Assembly (NCBI GenBank): GCA_022496205.1
Contig: WTXD01000144.1
Location: 1-28,627 of the forward strand
DNA: 28,627 nucleotides
Direction: 5' to 3'
Origin: Gloeopeniophorella convolvens
Lineage: Eukaryota > Basidiomycota > Agaricomycetes > Russulales
Positions 8,608-18,102 of this stretch are shown here, one piece after another (position 1 is the first letter of the stretch; the number at the start of each line of letters is the position of its first letter). Below the pieces are notes generated by a model. The model saw only the letters and a list, made by a program, of their open reading frames with translations, was not told the DNA's origin and ran no database searches. The position numbers and the translations under genes are program-made.

Positions 8608-10315
8608 TCATGGATGCGGGCTACATGACGACTCGTAGCGGACACCTGGCTGACCTACGGGAGCACAGGCGAACTCTGTCGAAGCAGTACCGGCCGTATT
8701 GACACTGATTGTTGAATGATTGGATGTCAATACGATGCCTGGTACGATGCCTGGATGGTCAGAGAGCGGCGCATCATCTGAAGAGACAGGGATCTGCGGT
8801 GGAGACCTGGGCCCATAGGATGATTTGCTGTCCTCAGTGTCGCTGAGAGGAGCCTAAGGATCGGTGATGTTGTGATCAGTTGAGGAGTCCGATTAGACAA
8901 GGAAGAGGATGGAACCTTGATCTCCATCGCCACTTCGAAATTGGTGGGCTCGTTGAGACGTTCGCGTAATCGGGTGCGAGACAAAAGAGTATCATAAATA
9001 GCCTGGGTGCAACCTCGCATCATGCAGCGGCCCCCTTGAGTGAAACCTGATCCACGCACATATGTATAGATTGTTCCCGCGCTGAAATTGAAGATTGTGT
9101 ATGTCGTTGTATCCGAGAGTGTCCACCATGTTGTCGTCTCTGCTATGGACCAGATTGTGGCGATACAGCCAGTCTGAACGACGCAACGGATGTAGTGATA
9201 CACGAGTGAATCGGACTTTGATATTCCACTTCGGGATTTTAGCAATGCGCGTGTCAACATGACTGCACAAGATGATCAAGCTGGAATGACCCTCAAACGG
9301 ATCAGATGACGCACGCATGATTCCCGAGTCGGTGAGGATTTGCAACCCGTGCCAGATGAACACGCCGATATCAATACCGCCGTTATGCCGATTAGACGTC
9401 CTACGCCAACAAATGAGACGTCTGAGTCGACGGTTTTGATTGCCACCTACGCACGGTTGTACGATCCAACCAGCGAGGGCCGACGCAACGCCAGCCATCA
9501 GAGAGGCCACCGAGAAAACAGCCCCTATCCAGAGCCGTATCTTACTTTGCGTGAGTCGATATATACTGCAGGAAGAGATGAGTAATCGGGTATCAAAGCT
9601 AGATATATCAGCGGAGACTCGCCGAGCGCAGAGGAATATATTCGCTAGAAAGACGACTAGAGAATCGGCCACTGAAGCAAAGTACAGCGGCCAAGACGAC
9701 ACTGATGTTGCGTCAAGGGAGCCATATTATAGTACAGTGCAAAACCTACGTTTATATCTAGATCTGCTTGGGGCATGCACGCTAGTGATTGAATCAGCAT
9801 AGTATTTACTGTCCAGGGTAGCGGTGGATGAGACGAACAAGCACATCCACGCCAGGAACCACATGCTGGATGTGTTTCAGCCCGGCCCCGATAGCCTGGT
9901 ACGGTGACTTACGTGGAGTTCTGTGCAGAGTTGATAAGAAAGACCAATCCCACGAAAAGTCTGTGAATGGATGAGTCTTGAAGACTCGCGATCGGAAGGA
10001 CAGCTCACTTCAGCAAGCGCGAATCCTTGTAACCTGGAAAGAGCTCAGGACTGTTGAGACCTCGTAACGAACGGATCCACCCACCATGCCCCCAATACGA
10101 TATGAACTGCTGGGTTACGGTACCGTAAACATAGGTGTTGACTGAGAGAGTATTTGAGTGGTGAGCAGATCCCGCACAACCAATGCAAGGCACGTACTCA
10201 ATATGGCGAGCAATACTAAGCCTGACCCCAAAGCTCATCAGCAAACAGTCAGATGGGAGCTTATCTTCGCAGACTTGCCAAAGTAGTGCTCTATGTTGAA
10301 CGGTTCTTCTGACAT
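8608..10315 (-). CDS. DUF6534-like seven-helix membrane protein, type 2, copy C
   Basis: This is a paralogue of the type 1 proteins with the same 13 exons and the same phases, but clearly diverged. The start is the ATG at 10315 (M-S-E-E-P-F-N-I-E). Helix 1 is G-L-V-L-L-A-I-L followed by N-T-Y-V-Y-G-T-V-T-Q-Q-F; later markers are W-F-L-A-W-M-C, S-W-P-L-Y-F-A and a helix 5 with F-I-W-H-G-L-Q-I-L-T-D. The turn K-S-R-S-G-I-S-K-S-D precedes helix 6. Introns at 10222-10278 and 9566-9622 need GC donors (gcaagt, gcgagt). Near the end of exon 12 this copy is one base shorter than copy E, so the last exon is read out of frame and stops at 8727; in the frame used by copy E the tail would end at 8608. 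The tail region holds a 12 bp tandem duplication at about 8730-8753. Function is unknown. Confidence 0.78.
9566..9622 (-). other. GC-AG intron, type 2 copy C, between exons 8 and 9
   Basis: The donor is gcgagt and the acceptor ctgcag. The nearby GT (after CGGCGA) gives the wrong phase. The type 1 copies have gtgggt or gtgagt at this same place. Confidence 0.7.
10222..10278 (-). other. GC-AG intron, type 2 copy C, between exons 1 and 2
   Basis: The donor is gcaagt after codon 12 plus one base, and the acceptor is ggtcag. The GT four bases later breaks the frame. Copy E has the same donor; type 1 copies have GT here. Confidence 0.7.
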
Positions 10316-10360
10316 GGTTGTGGAAGAGGGCGAAAAGCGGAAAGCACCTCCGTGCCTATC

Positions 10361-10370
10361 GCATATAAAC
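10361..10370 (-). promoter_or_regulatory. TATA box of type 2 copy C
   Basis: On the minus strand this reads gtttatatgc, about 47 bp before the ATG at 10315. Copy E has ttttatatgc in the same place. Confidence 0.6.
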
Positions 10371-12129
10371 TGGCCCTGACTCGGGCAACCGACAGACGAG
10401 GCACAACGTGCAACTCCGATGCGTCGCCTCCCTCGCGCGCCTGTGGCGGCACAGCAACCGACAGACAGCGCTTACTTGCTCAGGTCGTGGGCGCTTGAGT
10501 CATCGCGAGAGCCCGATGCCGATGCCGTGAGATGGATTTACCCCCAAGCTACCGCTCCGGACAGAGTTGACGCCCCACCTGAAGGTATCGTCGACCGAAT
10601 CGACACCCCATGGCTGTGGTATAGTTTGTGAGCACAGAATACGTGCAGAAGCGAGTCAAGGTATGATTCTTCGTTCAGTCCAGGGTGATGCGCGTGTTGA
10701 ACGACAGATTAGTGAGGTTCCGCCGTAAGCTGATTTGCCACGCATGCGTGCGGAACACGCCCCAATTTGTAGCACGAGGCACACTTGTCGCAGAACATAA
10801 GTAGCCTTAGGTTCGGCAGGTAACAGAATACTTACCAGAATGCTGGCACTCGAGAAGGGCCGCCCAATGTGGCGGCATGTGGCTTTGCTTGCCCCAGTGT
10901 TGTGAGATGTTTATTTGTCAAGAATACTTACATTCCTTCTTTCATCTGCGTATTGAGGTGGTTCGGCAGATGAAAACTGCATTCTGGTGACGGTACTGCG
11001 TTTTGGCCTTGATGATAAAGATGTACAGCACAGTATTGGACATAGACTAAGCAACTTCGCATGTTATTCCCTCTTCCCATCGCTCCTGTTGTCGCTCCGG
11101 TGTGATCATGCGCTTCCATCACGTCCCTCATTCTCGAAAAGACGTCCAGCACCTGACGAGGAGCGTAGCGATGACTCAAGGCAGCAGACATCACTGCCCG
11201 GGGATGCGAGCGAGGTGCTGCGTGCACTAAGCACGACGGCGGAGGTGGTGCGACGACAGGGCTGCCACCCTCGTCTGTGGAGATGCTGCCGTGCTCGTCA
11301 GAGCACGGCAACGCGGCGAGGCGCGCATTGGCAGCCTCGTTTGTTATGGAAGCGTCACGCGGGTCGCGAGACGGCGGGGCGGGAGTATCGAATGCAACAC
11401 AAGGACGGGTTCGTCGTCCTCGGAGCCAGCTCGCTAAGGTGGAGCTGCGTCGTAGTTGGGGACGCGTTGATGTACCCCGTCACTTCTGCTGCGTGAGGCT
11501 CGTGGCGGCGGCGGCGTGGCGGTTTTTGACGACGGAGTCGCGTGGTGAGAATTGCGCCGGGGTTCCATTGTCCGGATCCCCGCGCAGAGTGGAGGCCTCG
11601 TGCTTGAAGATAGAAGCCGTCATCAGACTGGTGAGGACCTGGCAAGATGGCGGTGTTCCGGCGGTGAGAGCGTCGTGGTAGGAGATGGGGCGACGTCACG
11701 GGCCCTAGAGCTTGGACTTTGAAGCTTTGAGGCTTAAAGTCGCGCGCTGTGACGTCCGCGACGTGCACTGGAACACTACCGGCGCATGCGGGAGAAGGTG
11801 GTCGGGGAGTGCGTACCAACGTGCTGAGAAGTCGGATGCACAAGAGACGCGATTTGGGATACACAACGAAGCTTCATCAAGTGAGATCAGATATTTATTT
11901 GAACCCGGATGTCGTTCCCGTAAGTCACAACCTGAAGCTGAAGAGCTGCATACGAGAGCGAGAAGAGCGAGGATGAGAGGGATACGAGTCACACCGACTC
12001 GGAGGTCCAACGGCACACAGCGGCCTGTAGGCGCCGGAAGCGGTCCGGCGTGAGAACGACGGAAAGCATCTGATTAGATTGTTTTAGGCGCCCGCAACAA
12101 TTACGACCGTCGAAGCAAGCAAGGCGACC
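10371..12129. other. Type 2 upstream region and unexplained 1.3 kb block
   Basis: Bases 10371-10795 match the region upstream of copy E (16871-17275), with long conserved pieces such as gataccttcagg-like and tgccgtg-like stretches but no shared reading frame, so I read it as conserved promoter DNA. Bases 10795-10850 resemble 1438-1490. From about 10850 to 12129 nothing matches elsewhere in the window and I recognise no protein. A GTG-initiated frame at 11705-12016 (-) starts like a signal peptide but lacks an ATG. Confidence 0.5.
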
Positions 12130-12353
12130 GAGTAGGTAGGGCATCCGGGCACCAGTAATGACTATTATCGTGAGGGACTTACTGCATGCAGCAAGAGGAG
12201 GAGGGGTACTAAATAACAATGTACTCAGGTATACGAGTCTAGATGTAAGAGACCAGTCGTCCACGGGTAGAACCCTCCGAAGCCAGAAGTGGAAGTGGGC
12301 TTAGGCCCTGGAACGTCGGGAAGGCTCGAAGCTGGCAGCGGGTGCTGTATCGA

Positions 12354-14110
12354 CTATGGCATGCACGCCAGCGCGTCCGCGGAGGCACCGTCGTCTCCTA
12401 TCGTGACGCTGGGATCCAGCTTGGACCGCTCCGATAACGAGTTGGCAACGACCTCCGTGTTCGAGCCGCTCACGAAGCTGACCGCGGTCACAGCGTCGAT
12501 GCGGAAAGTGCTGATGGTACCGGTGGCCATCCGCTCAACAGGTTCGACGGCCCGCGGGGCCTGCAACAATCCATTGAGAGTCAGAACTCGTCCCCGTACA
12601 TTCATGAACGGCGAGCTGGAACAATGCGCACCTGGCCCCTGAGGTCCATCTCGAGCGCACTAGGCTCGTCCAGCCGTTCGCGCAAGCGCGCACGAGATAG
12701 GAGCGTGTCGAAGATGCCCTAGTACCCCACCGGCTCAGCTCACTGTGAACACCGAAGGAAACCCAAGTCCTACGTATGTGTATATCGTGCCCATGGTAAA
12801 CTCAAACAGTGAATACGCTGCGGTATCCAAGAACGCGGTCCATGCAACAGTCTCCGCGACGGTCCACGCTGTCGCGAGGCACCCGATCTGCACAGCGCAG
12901 CGGACAAAGTAGTAGACGAGTGAGTCGCTCTTCCGCATGCCGCTGCGCGACTTGAGCAGCGCACGCGTGAGTAGAACTATCAGACCAGGTCAGTCTGTTG
13001 GCTTCGGATTGAGTCTTTGAAAACGAACTCGTGATGAGGATGTCGACCACAATTTGCAGAATGTGCCAGACGATCGACCTCGTCCTGATCCCGGGGTGAC
13101 TCGAGATGGTAGCACTACATTCGATATTATCAGACGGTGATGGCCGAACTCTAAGCAAGCCCTACAAGGGCCCAAACGTACGGTTTCGCCTTCAATAGCA
13201 TTACGAAGTTCACGATGGCCAACATGAATGCAGAGGTAGACAGGAAGAGCGCAGCCCTTGATTGAAGCTTGCTCCGCGTCAGATGGTAGATGCTGCATGC
13301 CAAAGAGCTGATTAGCGAAGAACATATGTAGATACTAGTTGCTGATGGTCCAAACTCACCGGAAACATAAAAATATGTTCGCCAGGTAGACCACAGCACC
13401 ATTTCCCATCGGTGCAAAGAGTAGGGGCCACGGGACCGCTAGAGCGTTACAGACAGGCTCAGAGATCTGATGGGTACGAGATGGAGGAGCGAGAGCGACC
13501 TGTGAACCCTACGAATCGAGGATCGACGAGATTGTCGACACTACCCCTGAGTCAGCATCACATGGCCCAGTGCGCCAACGAAGTCCGGTCAACGCACAAA
13601 ATGACCCAGATGAGGTACCATAACCTGAAAGAACATACTTCAGCATGCAACGAAAGAACCGACGGAAGGCATGGACATCAGCTCACACTGCGTTCTGGAC
13701 GGCATTACACAAGTATAATAATAGAACAAAGAGCCTGTTCAGTGAAATACCGATTAGCAGAGAGCGATCGTAGCAGAATATTCTACGCCTCGCACTTGAG
13801 GAGACGTGAATCTTTGAACCCTTCGAGACTAATCAGGACTACGGTGTTTGACACCATCGGTCACAAGTACGTACTACTGTCCCAGTAGGCGGCAAACTGC
13901 TGCGTGATGATGCCGTATAATAATGTGTTGACTTCGAATGGGGATTCCAATCAGAGACCTTGGAGCGCGAGCGGCCGGTCGAATACGCACTTAGGATGGC
14001 GATGAGCAGGATGCCTAGACGTCGTCAGAACCGTGGTCACGCGTTATACTATGACCTGGCATACCATACCACGCTTCAGCGCTGAGGCGAGCGATGATGG
14101 CGTCTGCCAT
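12354..14110 (-). CDS. DUF6534-like seven-helix membrane protein, type 1, copy D
   Basis: Thirteen exons join in phase from the ATG at 14110 (M-A-D-A-I-I-A-R-L). All helices and the exon 7 acceptor (ctcag before GGGTA) are intact, in contrast to copy B. The exon 8 donor is a consensus gtgagt, and this confirms the position of the matching intron in all five genes. Exon 11 encodes S-G-M-R-K-S-D followed by L-V-Y-Y-F-V-R and Q-I-G-C-L-A-T. Compared with copy B, one G is missing at about 12358, so the tail ends early (A-C-M-P then stop at 12354) and lacks the last 20 or so residues. This loss is in the hydrophilic tail and may be harmless or an assembly error. Expected location is a cellular membrane; the role is unknown. 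Confidence 0.78.
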
Positions 14111-14165
14111 GGTCGGGAACCTGGGGCAGGTGGATAGATGCCTGAAGCTCAGAGTCGAGAGTAGA

Positions 14166-14175
14166 CATATATACC
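14166..14175 (-). promoter_or_regulatory. TATA box of type 1 copy D
   Basis: On the minus strand this reads ggtatatatg followed by tctactctcgactc, about 56 bp before the ATG at 14110, as in copies A and B. Confidence 0.6.
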
Positions 14176-15118
14176 CTCCATGTCAACTGGAAATAAAGAG
14201 TCTTGGCGAGCCAGCGGCGCAAATTTTAACGTTTAGACCTTGGATGTACTTGAGTGTGGCCCCATGTCATACGTTGCCTCTACTGCCAGAAGCCCAGTGA
14301 TGTAAGAGCCATAGATGCTCGGGAGTGTAGCAGGCATTAGTGTGTAAGTCTATGAAGGAAAAGACGAGGGAACAATGGCTCCCATCGTGAACTCACAAAG
14401 TCTGCGGCGTGCTGCGCGAAAGGCGGCGGCATGGGAGAGTCCGAGTGCGACGGTCACGGTCGCGCCTTGGTCGCGGCCGCCGCTGACGCGGACGCCGCGG
14501 CCGTGACGGGAGTAACCGGAATTATGCAGCGCCGCTGCATCAAGTCAGCACTCGATGTGCTGGTTGAGCAAATTTGTAGTCCATTGAATGTCGTCAAATA
14601 ATATGGAAGCCAGCCGGCGGCGGTTCCGTTCGGCCGTGGGGTACGACTGCACTGAACACACAACTAATCTTTGAAATTGTGGGGACTCGAACTTAGAGTT
14701 TGGGACGTCAAACGGTGCGCTCTTTGACTGGCGGCAACCCGGCGAAGCCGCAGGGCTTGCTGAATTGGTGCAAGGGGGCCCAGAACACACGTTGTAACCG
14801 TGTAATGGCCACTAGCCACTTGCAAGACGCGCGGGCCGTCGCGACAGTGTATTTTTGGAGGTCAGATGAAATCATAGCCTATAATGCCATGTCAGGTGAC
14901 GGCTTGTGGCGGTTATCCTTCAATACTGGAACAAAGAACTAAGACGGGAGCGCCACGAAAGAACCGGTTTCGAAAGTGCACCAAGACAGTTGCTGACGGG
15001 ACACTCAGAGATGGGCCAGCTTCAAACGTCTGATCTCATCAAGAAACATTAGTAGTATAAGTAGCGTACAATTTCCCTATCACGCCAAAGTGCAAAGTAT
15101 GCGGACATGTGGACGTGA
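14176..15118. other. Spacer between type 2 copy E and type 1 copy D
   Basis: No gene can be supported. It matches the unit 2 spacer (7097-8607) except that the foldback element is absent at 15023/15024. A GC-rich inverted repeat with 12 bp arms at 14453-14464 and 14496-14507 (11 of 12 paired) could form a hairpin. The block at 14690-14945 is shared with units 1 and 2. Confidence 0.5.
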
Positions 15119-16818
15119 TCATAGATGCGGGCTACATGACGACTCGTAGCGGACACCTGGCTGACCTACGGGAGCACATGCGAACTCTGTCGAAGCAGTA
15201 CCCGTTGTGTTAACACTGATTGTTGAATGGTTGGATGTCAATACAATGCCTGGAGGGTCAGAGACTGGGACTTCATTTGTGGCGACAGGGATCTGTGGTG
15301 GTGACTCAGGGCCATAGGATGACTTGCTGTCCCCTGTGTCATTGAGGGGAGCCTGAGGACCGGTAATGCTGCGATCAGTTGACATCCGAATAGACAAGGA
15401 TTGAGGACGGAACCTTGATCTCTATTGCCATTTCGAGGTTGGTGTTGGAGGGCTCGTTGAGACGTTCGCGCAATCGTGTGCGAGACAAAAGAGTATCATA
15501 AATAGCCTGGGTCCAACCTCGCATCATGCGGTGGCCCCCTTGAGTAAAATCGAATATGCGCACATATGTATAGATTGTTCCTGCGCTGAAATTGAAGATT
15601 GTGTACGTTGTTGTATCTGTGACCGTCCACCATGTTATCGTCTCTGCTATGGACCAGATTGTGGCGATACAGCCCGTCTGAACGACGCAACGGATGCAGT
15701 GATACACGAGTGAATCAGACTTTGATATCCCGCTTCGGGATTTTAGCAGCGCGTGTGTCAACATGACTGCACAAGATGATCAAGCTGGAATGACCTTCGA
15801 ACGGGTCGGATGACGCACGCATGATTCCCGAGTCGGTGAGGATTTGTAATCCATGCCAGATGAACACGCCAATTCCAATCGCATCGTCGTGTCGGCTAGA
15901 GGTCCTGCACCAACAAATAAGATGTCTGGGTCGACTGTCTTAATTTCCACCTACGCACGGTTGTACGATCCAACCAGCGAGTGTCGACGCAACACCAGCC
16001 ATCAGAGAGGCCACCGAAAGAACCGCCCCTATCCAGAGACGCATTCCACTTTGCGTCAGTCGGTATATGCTGCAGGAAAAGATGAGTGATCAGGCCCCAG
16101 AGCTGAAGATACAAAGACCCGCCGAGCGCAGAGGAATGTATTCGCTAGAAAGACAACGAGAGAATCGGCCATGGGCACAAAGTACAGAGGCCAAGACGGC
16201 ACTGATCCTAAGTTAGGAGAACCAAATCATGATACAACGCAGAGCCTACTTTTATATTCAGGTCTGCTAGGGGTATGCACGCTGGTGATGGAATCAGCAT
16301 ACGATTGTGCAAAATAGCGGTGAGTAAGCCGAACAAACACATCCACGCCAGGAACCACAAGCTAAACGGGCTTCAGTTCAGGCCTGATAGTCTGTCAGGT
16401 AGGGACACTGACGTGGAGTTTTGCACAGAGTTGATGAGAAAGACCAATCCCACGAAAAGCCTGTGGAAAACTAAGCCCAGAAGACTGGCGATCGGAGGGA
16501 CAGCTCACTTGAGCGAACGCGAATCCTTGTAACCTGGAAGAGCTTAGGATGGTCGGGACCTTGTAACGAACGGATCTACTCACCATGCTCCCAATACGAT
16601 ATGAACTGCTGGGTTACGATGCCGTAAACATAGGCGTTGACTGAGAAAGCGCTTCAGTGGTGAGCAGATTCATCCCGCATTACCACCGCAAGGCACACAC
16701 TCAGTATGGCGAGCAGCATTGCACCTGAGCCCAAAACCCGTCAGTAAACAGTCAGATTGGAGCTTATCCCCACAGACTTGCCGAAGCGGCGTTCTATGTT
16801 GAACGGTTCTTCTACCAT
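15119..16818 (-). CDS. DUF6534-like seven-helix membrane protein, type 2, copy E
   Basis: This is the better of the two type 2 copies. Thirteen exons join in phase from the ATG at 16818 (M-V-E-E-P-F-N-I-E-R-R-F-G). Helix 1 is A-M-L-L-A-I-L then N-A-Y-V-Y-G-I-V-T-Q-Q-F; exon 8 begins P-S-W-P-L-Y-F; helix 5 contains F-I-W-H-G-L-Q-I-L-T-D; exon 11 has K-S-R-S-G-I-S-K-S-D, then Q-T-G-C-I-A-T. A 44 bp intron after I-K-V-P-S-S-I-L leads into the last exon, a Ser/Pro/Thr-rich tail that ends at the TGA at 15119-15121. If that intron is kept, the protein stops at 15375. Introns at 16725-16781 and 16070-16122 need GC donors. The last intron corresponds to the one before the tail exon in type 1 genes. 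Function is unknown. Confidence 0.8.
16070..16122 (-). other. GC-AG intron, type 2 copy E, between exons 8 and 9
   Basis: The donor is gcgggt and the acceptor ctgcag. The GT three bases further on gives the wrong phase. Copy C has gcgagt in the same place. Confidence 0.65.
16725..16781 (-). other. GC-AG intron, type 2 copy E, between exons 1 and 2
   Basis: The donor is gcaagt and the acceptor ctcag; length (57 bp) and phase equal those of the copy C intron at 10222-10278. Confidence 0.7.
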
Positions 16819-16860
16819 GGTTGTGGAGGGCGAAAGGCGGGAAGCATCTCTGTGCCCGCC

Positions 16861-16870
16861 GCATATAAAA
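16861..16870 (-). promoter_or_regulatory. TATA box of type 2 copy E
   Basis: On the minus strand this reads ttttatatgc, about 44 bp before the ATG at 16818, matching copy C. Confidence 0.6.
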
Positions 16871-18102
16871 ACACACCCCGACTCTGGCAACCGATAGGCA
16901 GGGTACAACTCCGGGGTCCGCCGCGTCGCCTCCAACAGGCGCCCGTGACGGCACGGCAACCGAGAGGCAGCACTTGCTCGATCGAGAGCAGGCACAAGAC
17001 CGATGCCGATGGCGTGAGATAGAGCTGCCCCCCGGCGCCCTGGACAAAGTTGGTATCCCGCCTGAAGGTATCGTTGACCGCATCGACACTCGACTGGCTG
17101 TGGTATAGTTCGTGAAAACAGAACACGCGCAAGTGAGTCAAAGCTTACTCAGTTCAAGGCAAGGCGCGTGTTGAACGATGGATCAGTCAGGTTCCGCTGC
17201 AAGCCGATTTGTTACACATACATACGAAATACGCCTTGATCCGTAGCACGTGGAATACTTATCGCAGGACGAGAATAGGGTATGCGTTGCGCTCAAAGTC
17301 TAGAGGGCAGGATGGTATATTACGTTCAATTTCAATGTTCAGCGCTACGCCGCGGCTGATCGAGCCGAACGAGCTAACATTGATCTCAAGAGGTGAAATA
17401 AACCTGGACCTACACGTACATGGTTTGTGTAGCAGCAGGACTCTTGAGGACCCATGTACACCCCGGAAAGACGATACCGCATGCTCGAATCGAGTAAGTC
17501 ATGAGCGAGAGGATGATGAGGTGATTGGTAGTCTTGAGCCTTGAGGTCGATGTTCGAGACCTCCGAGCTTCTTTTGGCGTTTAGGTAAACCGGATAGGCG
17601 CCGTAGCGTCGGTGCACATGGGTCGCTGAATCTTGGACCTGTCAATCAAGCGATCGCAAAGCTGGACGGGATCGTGTCAGTGCTTCGGCGGCCTCGGCCC
17701 CACGGGCGTCGTGGAGCGAAAGCGTGCTAGTGACGTCGGCAACAGAATAGGGTTGTCAATGCACAGGCGGGAGGGAGCCATGCCAGATTTCTGATGCGCT
17801 CGGAGGGGTCCCTAGAAAGTCAAATGAGCTGCATACTGAATTGGGAAGGCGCCCAAAGGAAACCAGGGCACAGGTAAGCAGCAAGGTGGGTGCGAAGACG
17901 CTGACTGTGCGTAACCGTCCGAAGCCCGTTTATTTAGGTATCTTGGTGATGGCAACATGTAGTCATCCGAGACGCAAGTCGGGTTCAAGAAGGGACAAAT
18001 AGACGAAGCTAGCAAAAGGCGCGAGCATGCCGAAAACGACGATCCTCGAATGCGCCGGGGCCCGCGCACCAGTAACGGCAAAGTGACGTTGTGTTGGATG
18101 TG
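16871..18102. other. Upstream region of copy E and spacer to the ECM11 gene
   Basis: Up to about 17275 the sequence matches 10371-10795 and is the type 2 upstream region. From there to 18102 I see no gene: the open frames are short, have no shared domain and overlap one another. The end near 18102 should contain the ECM11-gene 3' UTR. Confidence 0.5.

Larger units (their letters stand above)
4967..10795. repeat. Array unit 2 (complete type 1 and type 2 genes, plus an insertion)
   Basis: This is the second tandem unit. It has a 260 bp 3' flank, type 1 copy B (5229-7041), a spacer that carries the foldback element, type 2 copy C (8608-10315) and the type 2 upstream region to about 10795. The same order and orientation recur in unit 3 at about 12130-17275. 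Confidence 0.7.
12130..17275. repeat. Array unit 3 (complete type 1 and type 2 genes)
   Basis: The third tandem unit repeats the order of unit 2 without the foldback insertion: 3' flank, type 1 copy D (12354-14110), spacer, type 2 copy E (15119-16818) and the type 2 upstream region, which stays recognisable to about 17275. Confidence 0.7.

Noticed and set aside
11705..12016. Possible small secreted protein with a hydrophobic start
   Set aside because: It begins with GTG, not ATG. The leucine-rich start comes from a pyrimidine-rich stretch ending in tatgcag that looks like an intron end. No conserved match within the window.
2066..17140. All membrane-gene copies are dead pseudogenes
   Set aside because: The raw frames look broken, but once 12 conserved introns are removed copies A and E read through fully, and D is disturbed only at the tail.
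17545..17580. tRNA-like sequence with ttcgag between short complementary arms
   Set aside because: The arm and loop sizes do not fit a T arm and no acceptor or anticodon stem pairs with it.
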